The position numbers and the translations under genes were made by a program. A stretch of DNA of 64,000 nucleotides from Haemophilus parainfluenzae (GTDB lineage: Bacteria > Pseudomonadota > Gammaproteobacteria > Enterobacterales > Pasteurellaceae). The notes under the pieces were generated by a model. The model made no database searches. It had not been told where the DNA came from and worked only from the letters and a program-made list of their open reading frames with translations. This document shows positions 1 through 8,904 of the stretch, piece after piece (within the stretch, counting starts at the first letter, position 1; the number at the start of each line of letters is the position of its first letter). The stretch covers positions 1 to 64,000 of the forward strand of contig NZ_QEPO01000006.1 of the NCBI RefSeq assembly GCF_003252725.1. The letters are read 5' to 3'.

Positions 1-43
1 ATAGCGGAGCAGAGAGAAATAGAAAAGTTATTAAAGGAATAAT

Positions 44-159
44 CCTGGCGGCGATAGAGCGGTGGTCCCACCTGACCCCATACCGAACTCAGAAGTGAAA
101 CGCCGATGCGCCGATGGTAGTGTGGGGCTTCCCCATGTGAGAGTAGGACACCGCCAGGT
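44..159 (+). rRNA. rrf: 5S ribosomal RNA
   Basis: Structural RNA of the large ribosomal subunit. The roughly 116-base sequence begins CCTGGCGGC and ends GCCGCCAGG-like, so the 5' and 3' ends pair as the 5S terminal helix. The internal block around 80-100 (CCATACCGAACTCAGAAGTG) is the highly conserved 5S loop region. Bases 1-43 would be 23S-5S spacer, so this is the distal end of an rrn operon on the + strand whose 16S and 23S genes lie before the window. Exact ends may differ by one or two bases. Confidence 0.97.
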
Positions 160-170
160 AGTGAATGTGA

Positions 171-200
171 ACCCCGAGCTGAAGAGCTTGGGGTTTTTGT
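171..200 (+). terminator. rrn operon terminator
   Basis: ACCCCGAGCT and AGCTTGGGGT form a 10-bp stem (one G-U) around a GAAG tetraloop, followed directly by a T run. It lies 12 bases after the 5S rRNA and is a typical intrinsic terminator closing the rRNA operon. Confidence 0.93.
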
Positions 201-261
201 TTATAGATTTTTATTAAAAATTATATAGAATGATCTCAATTTTAATTTCTCAATATAAACC

Positions 262-2028
262 ATGAAAAACTTTAGATATTTTGCGCAACGTTATGTTGAT
301 TGGGTTATTCGATTAGGTCGAGTTCGTTTCTCTTTACTTGGTATCGCTATTCTTGCGATTTTAGCTATCTGTATACAAATCTTATTAAGCACGCTCCTTA
401 GTGATGGTATTCACTGGAGTGACATAGCTCGGTCGATCACTTTTGGTTTATTTACTGCTCCTTTTGTTATCTATTTCTTTACGCTACTTGTTGAACGACT
501 AGAACGTTCCCGTTTAGAACTCTCTAAAACGCTTGCTAGATTAGAAAAAAATAGCCGTGATAAAAGTACCTTACTTGCAACGATTAGCCATGAATTACGT
601 ACGCCTTTAAATGGAATCATTGGCTTAAGTCGAATTTTATTAGATGATAAATTAACCGAACAACAACAGAATTATCTGAATACGATTAATCTAAGTGCGG
701 TCAGTTTAGGCCATATTTTTAGTGATATTATTGATTTAGATAAGATTGATTCTAAGCGTATTGAATTAAATATTCAGCCTTGTGATTTCCATTCATTACT
801 TAATGATTTCTATAATTTTGGCACCCTGATGGCAGAACAAAAGGGGCTAAAATTCTCTTTAAAGCTGGATGATAATTTACCTAATTGGCTTTATCTCGAT
901 CGTGCTCGCCTTAGCCAAATTCTTTGGAATTTAATTAGTAATGCCGTCAAATTCACTGACAAAGGTGAAGTCATTCTAAGGGTGCAGAAAATGCAAGATA
1001 ATCAGTATCAATTTAATGTTACTGATACGGGGGCAGGTATTGCACCTTGTGAATTAGATAAGATTTTTACCATGTATTATCAGGTTAAAGATAATATTCA
1101 TCGTTCTGCAGGAAGTGGCATTGGTCTTGCAATTTCTAAGAATTTAGCTCAATTAATGCAAGGGGATTTAACGGTTGAAAGTGAATTAGAAAAAGGTTCA
1201 ACCTTTTACTTAACGATCATTGCAGAAAAAGCTCAGGCTCATGATGGTAATGCTGAAAAAGCCATGCAGCATCTTTCTATTTTATTAGTAGAAGACGTTG
1301 AATTGAATGTGGTTGTGGCCAAAAGTATTCTTGAAAAGCAAGGCCATTATGTTGATGTTGCGATGAATGGTGAACAGGCTATCCAATTATTTGAGAAAAA
1401 TACTTATGATATTGTTTTTCTTGATATTAAGTTACCAGATATGTCAGGTTTTGATATTGCATACTATCTACGTAAAAACTACGAAGAAGGAATTTATGAT
1501 TTTCTTCCACCTTTAATTGCCTTTACAGCAAACGTGATGCACAGCGAAGAAGAATATCAAGAGCAAGGAATGGATGGTGTATTACGTAAGCCACTTTCTT
1601 TGGTTGAATTACGTCAGTGCTTTAAAACTTTTTTAGGCGATGATATTGAATGTATCTCTGATGAAGAAGAAATTTCTCAAGTTCAAGAAGGCATCAATAT
1701 TTCACTTATTGAGTTAATAGGAAAATCTCAAGCTAAAGCTAATGTGGTGTTATTTAAACAATGGATGCCAATTTATTTAGATGAATTAGAAACAGCTTAT
1801 GAGGATTATCTTGCAAATTCAGATATGCAACAAACAGTGTCAGATGTCGCACATAAAATTAAAGGTGCAGCTGCCTCGGTAGGGCTTGTTAATGTTCAAA
1901 ATATCGCAAAACAGGCTCAAGATACCTCATTGCCAAATTGGACATTGGATATTGCTTCATGGATAAAGCAACTCAGTAATGAATGGCCTCAAAATGTAGC
2001 TGAATTAGAAGCGTATTTAGAAAAGTAA
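262..2028 (+). CDS. arcB: Aerobic respiration sensor kinase ArcB, short form
   Basis: Tripartite hybrid histidine kinase of the ArcAB redox system. It senses quinone redox state at the inner membrane and phosphorylates ArcA. Two membrane segments lie at about residues 22-45 and 57-76, followed by a short charged helix (76-100). The transmitter box SHELRTPLNG carries the phospho-acceptor His110. The ATPase domain (NLISNAVKFTD, then DTGAGI and GSGIGLAIS) follows. A receiver domain has phospho-Asp388 in FLDIKLPD, and a C-terminal HPt domain carries His531 in AHKIKGAAA. At 588 residues it is much shorter than E. coli ArcB (778). Only about 34 residues separate the second membrane helix from His110, so the PAS linker is absent. 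The stop is four bases before tmcA. The start at 262 gives a complete first membrane helix. Confidence 0.95.
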   Translation: MKNFRYFAQRYVDWVIRLGRVRFSLLGIAILAILAICIQILLSTLLSDGIHWSDIARSITFGLFTAPFVIYFFTLLVERLERSRLELSKTLARLEKNSRDKSTLLATISHELRTPLNGIIGLSRILLDDKLTEQQQNYLNTINLSAVSLGHIFSDIIDLDKIDSKRIELNIQPCDFHSLLNDFYNFGTLMAEQKGLKFSLKLDDNLPNWLYLDRARLSQILWNLISNAVKFTDKGEVILRVQKMQDNQYQFNVTDTGAGIAPCELDKIFTMYYQVKDNIHRSAGSGIGLAISKNLAQLMQGDLTVESELEKGSTFYLTIIAEKAQAHDGNAEKAMQHLSILLVEDVELNVVVAKSILEKQGHYVDVAMNGEQAIQLFEKNTYDIVFLDIKLPDMSGFDIAYYLRKNYEEGIYDFLPPLIAFTANVMHSEEEYQEQGMDGVLRKPLSLVELRQCFKTFLGDDIECISDEEEISQVQEGINISLIELIGKSQAKANVVLFKQWMPIYLDELETAYEDYLANSDMQQTVSDVAHKIKGAAASVGLVNVQNIAKQAQDTSLPNWTLDIASWIKQLSNEWPQNVAELEAYLEK

Positions 2029-2031
2029 TTC

Positions 2032-3876
2032 ATGACCCGTCATTTTCAAATTTTGATCAGTGAGAATATGCCGTCTAATTTGCCGGCAAATACCTTGATC
2101 ATTAATGAGTTTTCTAAAATTCAAAATCTTCTTGGGCAAGAGTTTGAGACGATCTTGTTTGATGCCCGAAAAGGCATCCATTTAGAGGCGCTCGCTATTG
2201 CGGCAGGTACATTGAAAATGAATGGCGTCTTAATTGTATTGCTATCAAATTGGGAGAAACTTCATTCTCAAATAGATGAAGATAGTCTCCGTTGGTCAGG
2301 TTCGCTTGAGGCAATTGCTACGCCAAGATTTATGACATATTTTAAGCATTGTATTCATAAATATGGCTTCTCCATCCTTTATCATCAAAATGATTTAAAA
2401 TTTGACCGCACTTTTCAACAATCATTTGTCAATCACAACGCGACCTTAGATCAGCAGAAAATCATTGAGCAAATCTTACAAAAAGAATCTGAGCTCTACT
2501 TTCTTACTGCCAAACGAGGAAGAGGGAAATCAGCTCTAGCAGGTTTATTAACGAATCAACTGGATACTAAAATTTACCTCACCGCACCGAATAAAAGTGC
2601 GGTTAAAATTTTGGCAGAATTTTCACAAAAAGAGATTATCTTTATTGCACCAGATGAGCTTTTCCTTGCTTTGCAAAATACTCCTTCTTTTTCTGAAAAT
2701 GCTTGGCTTTTTGTTGATGAGGCGGCAATGCTACCGATTGCTCAACTTACTGCTTTTTCCCACCATTTTAAGCATATTTTATTTACGACTACCATCCATA
2801 GTTATGAGGGAACTGGGCGAGGCTTTGAGCTTAAATTTAAGCAAAAAATTAACCGCACTTTTTCTGACTTTGAGCTTATTGAACCGCTACGTTGGTCTAA
2901 AGATGATGTTTTAGAGGCATTTATTGATGAGCTTTTATTATTGAATATAGAGGATGATTTTAAACAAACGCCATACGATAAAAGCAAAATATGCCAAATC
3001 ACTGAACGATCACAAGAGGAAATACTTTCTTCATTGCCCCAATTCTATGGCTTGATGACATTAGCTCATTATCGTACATCACCATTAGATCTACGGCGAT
3101 TATTTGATGCCAATTCACAGTGTTTTTTTACTGCTGAAAATGAGCAAAATTTACTAGGCGCAGTTTGGGCATTAAAAGAAGGCGGGATTGAAGATTCATC
3201 GCTTATAGAGGCCATTAATCTAGGCATTAGACGCCCTAAAGGTAATCTTGTCCCGCAAGCACTTTGTTTTCATGCTCAACAACAAAAGGCTTGTGAATTG
3301 CATTCTTTACGTATTTCGAGAATTGCGGTTCAGCCTATGTGGCAGCAACATGGTATTGGTACACAACTTATTGAATATATCACGCAAAATGCCAATGTAG
3401 ATTATTTATCAGTGAGTTTCGGTTATACCAAAGAACTGGCTCAATTTTGGCAGAAATGTGGTTTTTCTCTTGTTCATTTAGGCGAGCATTTAGAGGCAAG
3501 TAGTGGTTGTTATTCAGCTATCGCTCTAAAAGGACTTTCTACACAAGGCATTGAATTAGAAAAAGAAGCAACACAATCTTTTCAACGGAATATACCTTTG
3601 TCTTTCCATCCTCTCGTTCAGGAATTTAATATCACATCAGTAAATTGGGAATTGATTGACGAAGACTGGCTCAGCTTAAAAAATTTTGCTTATTTTCACC
3701 GCACTTTAGCTTCCGCTTTGCCAGCAATTCGTCGATTTTTAATGAATTTAGATGAAAAAGATTGCCCTTTAATGAGAGATTATTTCATTACAAAACAAAT
3801 ACCCTATAACAAGAAAAATGGGTTAAAATTATTACGTTCGGAAATTGCACAAAAATTAAAAAAGGAGGCAAAATGA
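2032..3876 (+). CDS. tmcA: tRNA(Met) cytidine acetyltransferase TmcA
   Basis: Acetylates N4 of the wobble cytidine of elongator tRNA-Met, using acetyl-CoA and ATP/GTP, which stops misreading of AUA codons. The 614 residues show an N-terminal DUF1726-type region, a helicase-like NTPase core with Walker A AKRGRGKSA (about 160-168) and Walker B LFVDEAAMLP, then a GNAT acetyltransferase module with the acetyl-CoA loop RIAVQPMWQQHGIGTQL. It is somewhat shorter than E. coli TmcA (671). It starts 3 bases after arcB and its stop overlaps the next small gene (ATGA), so the three are probably co-transcribed. Two uptake signals lie within the gene. Confidence 0.95.
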   Translation: MTRHFQILISENMPSNLPANTLIINEFSKIQNLLGQEFETILFDARKGIHLEALAIAAGTLKMNGVLIVLLSNWEKLHSQIDEDSLRWSGSLEAIATPRFMTYFKHCIHKYGFSILYHQNDLKFDRTFQQSFVNHNATLDQQKIIEQILQKESELYFLTAKRGRGKSALAGLLTNQLDTKIYLTAPNKSAVKILAEFSQKEIIFIAPDELFLALQNTPSFSENAWLFVDEAAMLPIAQLTAFSHHFKHILFTTTIHSYEGTGRGFELKFKQKINRTFSDFELIEPLRWSKDDVLEAFIDELLLLNIEDDFKQTPYDKSKICQITERSQEEILSSLPQFYGLMTLAHYRTSPLDLRRLFDANSQCFFTAENEQNLLGAVWALKEGGIEDSSLIEAINLGIRRPKGNLVPQALCFHAQQQKACELHSLRISRIAVQPMWQQHGIGTQLIEYITQNANVDYLSVSFGYTKELAQFWQKCGFSLVHLGEHLEASSGCYSAIALKGLSTQGIELEKEATQSFQRNIPLSFHPLVQEFNITSVNWELIDEDWLSLKNFAYFHRTLASALPAIRRFLMNLDEKDCPLMRDYFITKQIPYNKKNGLKLLRSEIAQKLKKEAK

Positions 3877-4046
3877 GCGAACAAGAAAAAAAAGGTTGGT
3901 TCCGTAAAGCAGTAGATGAATATAATAAATTTTGCAGTGAGCTTGGTTTAGATAAAGGTAGTTGTCGAGGTTGTATGCCACGCATTGAATTTGATGATGA
4001 TGGTAAGGTAAAAAAAGAGAAACCACTAGAACCACTCAAAAAATAA
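3873..4046 (+). CDS. Small DUF5363-like protein
   Basis: A 57-residue protein beginning MSEQEKKGWFRKAVDEYNKF, with a charged Lys/Asp-rich tail and a CRGCMPRIEFDDDG block whose two cysteines could bind metal. The ATG overlaps the tmcA stop (ATGA), and the tail of tmcA supplies an excellent ribosome binding site (AAAGGAGG). Translational coupling with tmcA is therefore likely. It is followed at once by an intrinsic terminator. It resembles small conserved Pasteurellaceae proteins of the DUF5363 type, whose function is unknown to me. The family name is from memory; the gene itself is well supported by signals and coupling. Confidence 0.8.
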   Translation: MSEQEKKGWFRKAVDEYNKFCSELGLDKGSCRGCMPRIEFDDDGKVKKEKPLEPLKK

Positions 4047-4050
4047 AAGA

Positions 4051-4080
4051 AAACAGGGTTACTTAAACCCTGTTTTTTTA
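4051..4080 (+). terminator. Terminator of the arcB-tmcA unit
   Basis: AACAGGGTT-ACTT-AACCCTGTT stem followed by a T run, just after the small gene that ends at 4046. Confidence 0.85.
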
Positions 4081-4164
4081 TACAGATAATTATTGAAAAG
4101 TAGAATTAATTTGCTAAACTAATCAACTGTTCACTCAAAAATGAGATAAAAATTGACCGCACTT

Positions 4165-7100
4165 ATGAAAACAACCTATTTTAATTTTGATATTCCGACT
4201 CAGCCCAATGATCATAAAATTCTTGGCAATGTATTAGCGAGTGCAGATGCACTTGCTGTTAGTGAAATTGCTGAGCAATACGATGGATTGACTGTAGTTG
4301 TGACACCGGATACCAAAAGTGCGGTTCGTTTATCACAAGTTTTACCGGATTTAACTTCTCAGCCCGTTCAGTTTTTTCCTGATTGGGAAACGTTGCCTTA
4401 CGATTCTTTTTCTCCTCATCAAGAAATTATTTCTTCGCGTTTAAGTGCGTTATTTCATTTACAAAATACTAAAAAAGGTATCTTTGTTTTACCTATTAGC
4501 ACATTAATGCAGCGAGTGTGCCCGCCGAAATATCTACAGCACAATGTCCTTCTAATTAAAAAAGGTGACCGTCTTGTCATTGAAAAATTGCGATTACAAT
4601 TAGAGTCAGCAGGATATCGTTCCGTAGAGCAAGTACTAGAACATGGTGAATATGCTGTGCGCGGATCACTTTTAGATCTTTTCCCAATGGGAAGTGCGGT
4701 TCCATTTCGCTTAGATTTTTTTGATGATGAAATTGATTCGATTCGTACTTTTGATGTTGATACGCAGCGAACGTTAGATGAAATTCAATCTATTAATTTA
4801 TTACCTGCACATGAATTTCCAACTGATGAGAAAGGCATTGAATTTTTCCGTACACAATTTAGAGAAACCTTTGGAGAAATTCGTCGCGATCCAGAACATA
4901 TTTACCAGCAAATCAGTAAAGGCACACTAATCTCAGGGATTGAATATTGGCAGCCGCTATTCTTTGATGAAATGGCAACATTGTTTGATTACTTGCCAGA
5001 AAAAACGTTGTTTGTGGATATGGAAACAAATCAAGCACAAGGTGAACGTTTTTATCTTGATGCTAAACAGCGTTATGAGCATCGCAAAGTTGATCCAATG
5101 CGCCCTCTTTTGCCGCCAGAACGTTTGTGGCTAAGCATTGATGCGGTAAATCATGCATTAAAAAATTATCCTAAAATTAATTTTAAAGCAGAAAAAGTGC
5201 GGTCATCTGTTCGTCAGAAAAATTTAGCGGTGTCCGCATTACCAGCCGTGACCATTCAATCACAGCAAAAAGAACCGTTATCCCAACTTCGTCAGTTTAT
5301 TGAGCATTTTAAAGGAAATGTTTTATTTTCAGTTGAAACCGAAGGACGACGTGAAACCTTACTGGATTTACTTTCACCCTTAAAAATTAAACCTAAACAG
5401 ATTAAAACCTTATCTGAAGCCAATCAAGACAAGTTTAATCTGTGGGTAAGTCGTCTTGAGCAAGGTTTTATTCTTGATGAGGCTAAACTCGCCGTTATTA
5501 CTGAACATGAAATTTTAGGCGAGCGAGTACAACAACGTCAGCGTGATAAACGTAAAGCGGTGAATCCAGATACCTTAGTGCGTAATCTGGCTGAATTAAA
5601 AATTGGGCAGCCTGTGGTGCATTTAGATCATGGTGTTGGGCGTTATGGTGGCTTAGTGACACTCGATACTGGGGGATTAAAAGCAGAATATTTGCTGATC
5701 AATTATGCGAATGAATCCAAACTTTATGTGCCTGTTGGTTCTCTTCATTTAATTAGTCGCTATGTCGGTGGCTCAGATGAAACCGCACCATTGCATAAAT
5801 TAGGTAATGAATCGTGGGCGAAAACGCGCCAAAAGGCAGCAGAAAAAATTCGTGATGTGGCCGCTGAATTACTTGATGTATATGCCCAACGAGAAGTGAA
5901 AAAAGGCTTTGAGTTTAAATATGATCGTGAGGAATTCCAGCAATTCGCTGCAACCTTCCCTTTTGAAGAAACGCACGATCAAGCTATGGCGATTAACGCA
6001 GTCATTTCGGATATGTGCCAGCCTAAAGCGATGGACCGTTTAGTTTGTGGTGATGTAGGCTTTGGGAAGACGGAAGTGGCGATGCGTGCCGCATTTTTGG
6101 CTGTAATGAATCATAAACAAGTCGCTGTATTGGTTCCAACAACCTTGTTAGCTCAACAGCATTACGAGAATTTTAAAGATCGTTTTGCTAATCTTCCGGT
6201 TAATGTGGAAGTGCTTTCTCGCTTTAAAACAGCCAAAGAGCAAAGACAAATCTTAGAAAATTTAGCCGAAGGAAAAGTCGATATTCTGATTGGAACCCAT
6301 AAATTGATTCAGTCCGATGTGAAGTTTTCTGATCTTGGCTTACTTATCATTGATGAAGAACATCGCTTTGGTGTGGGACAGAAAGAGAAAATTAAACAAC
6401 TTCGAGCGAATATTGATATTTTAACGCTGACCGCAACACCAATTCCTCGTACTTTGAATATGGCGATGAATGGTATTCGCGATCTTTCTATTATTGCGAC
6501 GCCACCGGCTCGTCGAGTGAGTATCAAAACATTTGTTCGCCAGAAAGATGATTTAATTATTCGTGAAGCGATTCTTCGTGAGATTTTGCGTGGTGGGCAA
6601 GTTTATTATTTGCATAATGATGTGGCAAGTATTGAAAATACGGCAGAAAAACTGACCGCACTTGTACCAGAAGCTCGTGTCGTGATTGGTCATGGTCAAA
6701 TGCGAGAGCGTGAACTTGAACGCGTGATGAGTGATTTTTATCATCAACGTTATAACGTATTAGTTTGTTCTACCATTATTGAAACAGGGATTGATGTACC
6801 AACGGCAAATACGATCATTATTGAACGTGCAGATAATTTTGGTTTAGCTCAGCTTCACCAGTTGCGTGGTCGAGTGGGACGTTCTCACCACCAAGCTTAT
6901 GCCTATTTACTTACACCTCCGCCGAAATTAATGACGAAAGATGCGAAACGTCGTTTAGAGGCATTAGAAAGTTTAGATAACTTAGGTGCAGGCTTCATTC
7001 TTGCGACGCACGATTTAGAGATCCGCGGTGCAGGTGAATTATTAGGGAATGAACAAAGTGGGCAAATTGAAAGCATCGGTTTTTCACTTTATATGGAATT

Positions 7101-7602
7101 ACTTGATGCGGCAGTCAAAGCCTTAAAAGAGGGCAGAGAACCTTCATTAGAAGAGATTACACATCAACAAGCTGAAATTGAGCTACGTGTTCCAGCTTTA
7201 TTGCCAGATGATTATCTTGGCGATGTGAATATGCGTTTGTCATTCTATAAACGGATTGCGGCAGCGGAAAGTAAGCAAGAGTTAGACGAATTAAAAGTTG
7301 AATTAATTGATCGCTTTGGCTTATTACCTGAAGCAACTAAAAATCTTTTACAAATTGCTGAGATGCGTTTAATGGTGAAACCATTAAAAGTACTGAAAAT
7401 CGATGCAGGGGCTCAAGGTGGCTTTATTGAATTCTCTCCTTCAGCAAAAGTTGATCCAGAAAAATTCATCAAATTAATTCAACAAAATCCAATTGTTTAT
7501 CGCTTTGATGGACCATTAAAATTTAAGTTTGTGAAAGCGCTTCCAGAAAATAAAGAGCGGTTAGAATTTGTGATGGATTTAGTCAAGACGCTGACTGAGT
7601 AG
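4165..7602 (+). CDS. mfd: Transcription-repair coupling factor Mfd
   Basis: ATP-dependent DNA translocase that removes RNA polymerase stalled at lesions and recruits UvrA. From the ATG at 4165 the product has 1145 residues, the same size as E. coli Mfd (1148). It shows the UvrB-like N-terminal region, the RNA polymerase-interacting CarD-like domain (GQPVVHLDHGVGRYGG), the SF2 helicase motifs GDVGFGKTEVA, DEEHRFGV, TATPIPRT and QLRGRVGRS, the TRG region, and the C-terminal regulatory domain. An in-frame TTG at 4153 would add four residues, encoded by a USS copy (4156-4164). I prefer the ATG because the protein then begins MKTTYFNFDIPTQPND, as I recall for the family. Several USS copies lie inside the gene. 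Confidence 0.97.
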   Translation: MKTTYFNFDIPTQPNDHKILGNVLASADALAVSEIAEQYDGLTVVVTPDTKSAVRLSQVLPDLTSQPVQFFPDWETLPYDSFSPHQEIISSRLSALFHLQNTKKGIFVLPISTLMQRVCPPKYLQHNVLLIKKGDRLVIEKLRLQLESAGYRSVEQVLEHGEYAVRGSLLDLFPMGSAVPFRLDFFDDEIDSIRTFDVDTQRTLDEIQSINLLPAHEFPTDEKGIEFFRTQFRETFGEIRRDPEHIYQQISKGTLISGIEYWQPLFFDEMATLFDYLPEKTLFVDMETNQAQGERFYLDAKQRYEHRKVDPMRPLLPPERLWLSIDAVNHALKNYPKINFKAEKVRSSVRQKNLAVSALPAVTIQSQQKEPLSQLRQFIEHFKGNVLFSVETEGRRETLLDLLSPLKIKPKQIKTLSEANQDKFNLWVSRLEQGFILDEAKLAVITEHEILGERVQQRQRDKRKAVNPDTLVRNLAELKIGQPVVHLDHGVGRYGGLVTLDTGGLKAEYLLINYANESKLYVPVGSLHLISRYVGGSDETAPLHKLGNESWAKTRQKAAEKIRDVAAELLDVYAQREVKKGFEFKYDREEFQQFAATFPFEETHDQAMAINAVISDMCQPKAMDRLVCGDVGFGKTEVAMRAAFLAVMNHKQVAVLVPTTLLAQQHYENFKDRFANLPVNVEVLSRFKTAKEQRQILENLAEGKVDILIGTHKLIQSDVKFSDLGLLIIDEEHRFGVGQKEKIKQLRANIDILTLTATPIPRTLNMAMNGIRDLSIIATPPARRVSIKTFVRQKDDLIIREAILREILRGGQVYYLHNDVASIENTAEKLTALVPEARVVIGHGQMRERELERVMSDFYHQRYNVLVCSTIIETGIDVPTANTIIIERADNFGLAQLHQLRGRVGRSHHQAYAYLLTPPPKLMTKDAKRRLEALESLDNLGAGFILATHDLEIRGAGELLGNEQSGQIESIGFSLYMELLDAAVKALKEGREPSLEEITHQQAEIELRVPALLPDDYLGDVNMRLSFYKRIAAAESKQELDELKVELIDRFGLLPEATKNLLQIAEMRLMVKPLKVLKIDAGAQGGFIEFSPSAKVDPEKFIKLIQQNPIVYRFDGPLKFKFVKALPENKERLEFVMDLVKTLTE

Positions 7603-7612
7603 CAAGTAAATA

Positions 7613-7645
7613 AAAAGGCTGACAACATGTCAGCCTTTCTTTTTT
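7613..7645. terminator. Bidirectional terminator between mfd and gltS
   Basis: AAAGGCTGAC-AACAT-GTCAGCCTTT is a 10-bp perfect stem with a T run on the + side and an A run on the other. It lies between convergent mfd and gltS and could end both transcripts. Confidence 0.9.
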
Positions 7646-7653
7646 ACGTTTTA

Positions 7654-8868
7654 TTAGTGAAGCGCTTCAACAACGCTTAAGAACATTTTTAAGATACCGG
7701 CATTTAATAAGTCGATAAAGAATGCCCCTACCATTGGTACAATTAAGAACGCTTTGTGAGATGGTCCAAAACGGCTGGTAATCGCTTGCATGTTAGCAAC
7801 GGCTGTTGGTGTAGCACCGAGACCGAAACCACAGTGACCTGCACTTAATACAATCGCATCATAATCTTTACCCATCATACGGTATGTGACGTAGATAGCG
7901 AAGAAAGCCATGAAGACAACTTGAACCGCTAAGATAACCAATACATCTGTTGCAAGACCTGCTAGCTCCCAAAGTTTTAGAGACATTAAAGCAATCGCTA
8001 AGAAGATAGATAAACCTACGCTGCCTAATACGTCAATCGCTGAATCAGCCACTTGGAATTTGAATAAGTGGGTTAAGCTGTTACGAATGATTACACCTGT
8101 AAATAAACACCATACGAAGGTTGGTAATTGAATGTGTGTACCTTTTGTTAAGCCATCTAAGTATTGACCGATGAGTAAACATAAAGAAAGCATTGCGATG
8201 GTTTCAATGATTGAGCGCGCATTAATTTTACGTTTGTAAGTTGGGTGCTCAAATGCTTCTTGTACGTCATCTATTTCATCATTCTCTGGATTTTCACCTT
8301 GTTTTTGATGATTTAATAAATAACGAGATACTGGACCACCTAAGATACCACCAAAGACTAAACCGAATGTGGCACATGCCATGGCGATTTCTGTGGCAGC
8401 AGGTAGATTAAATTCTTTAGTGAAAGTTTCTGCCCATGCCGCACCTGTACCATGACCACCAGTTAGGGTAACTGAACCGGCAAGTAAACCGTAAGCAGGA
8501 TCAATGCCTAATAATTGAGTACCCAGAATACCGATAATATTTTGGCAAACAATGAGTATTGCCGCTGCCAAGAGGAAGATAACTAATGGTTTTCCGCCTT
8601 TAATTAAGCGAGCAAAGTTTGCACTTAAACCGATAGAGGAGAAGAAGACTAACATCATCGATGTTTGTAAGCTTTTCTCAAAAGTGAATGAAGTGCCATT
8701 TACTTTGTATAAAACCGTTAATGCAATAGCCACAATAAAGCCGCCAACAACAGGCTCAGGGATATTAAATGTTTGTAAAACTCGAATGCGTTTTACTAGA
8801 AAAAAACCGAGTAATAATACAAAACTTGCTAAAGCAAGTGTTTGATAGGTATCAAAAACAATATTCAC
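7654..8868 (-). CDS. gltS: Sodium/glutamate symporter GltS
   Basis: Imports glutamate with Na+ across the inner membrane (ESS family). The 404 residues are almost wholly hydrophobic, with about ten membrane helices. Family motifs visible include the glycine-rich TGGHGTGAAWAETF in the first half and GHCGFGLGATPTAVANMQAI in the second, the two pseudo-symmetric re-entrant regions. The start is a GTG at 8868, chosen because a perfect AGGAGG lies 6-7 bases upstream. It is 36 bases downstream of parC on the same strand and may be read through from the parE cluster. Confidence 0.94.
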   Translation of the reverse strand: MNIVFDTYQTLALASFVLLLGFFLVKRIRVLQTFNIPEPVVGGFIVAIALTVLYKVNGTSFTFEKSLQTSMMLVFFSSIGLSANFARLIKGGKPLVIFLLAAAILIVCQNIIGILGTQLLGIDPAYGLLAGSVTLTGGHGTGAAWAETFTKEFNLPAATEIAMACATFGLVFGGILGGPVSRYLLNHQKQGENPENDEIDDVQEAFEHPTYKRKINARSIIETIAMLSLCLLIGQYLDGLTKGTHIQLPTFVWCLFTGVIIRNSLTHLFKFQVADSAIDVLGSVGLSIFLAIALMSLKLWELAGLATDVLVILAVQVVFMAFFAIYVTYRMMGKDYDAIVLSAGHCGFGLGATPTAVANMQAITSRFGPSHKAFLIVPMVGAFFIDLLNAGILKMFLSVVEALH

Positions 8869-8904
8869 GAAATATCCTCCTATTTAGTTTGGTTTCGAGA
8901 ATTC

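Noticed and set aside
3788-4039. 83-residue minus-strand frame overlapping tmcA end
   Set aside because: Antisense to tmcA and the small DUF5363-like gene, which have proper signals.
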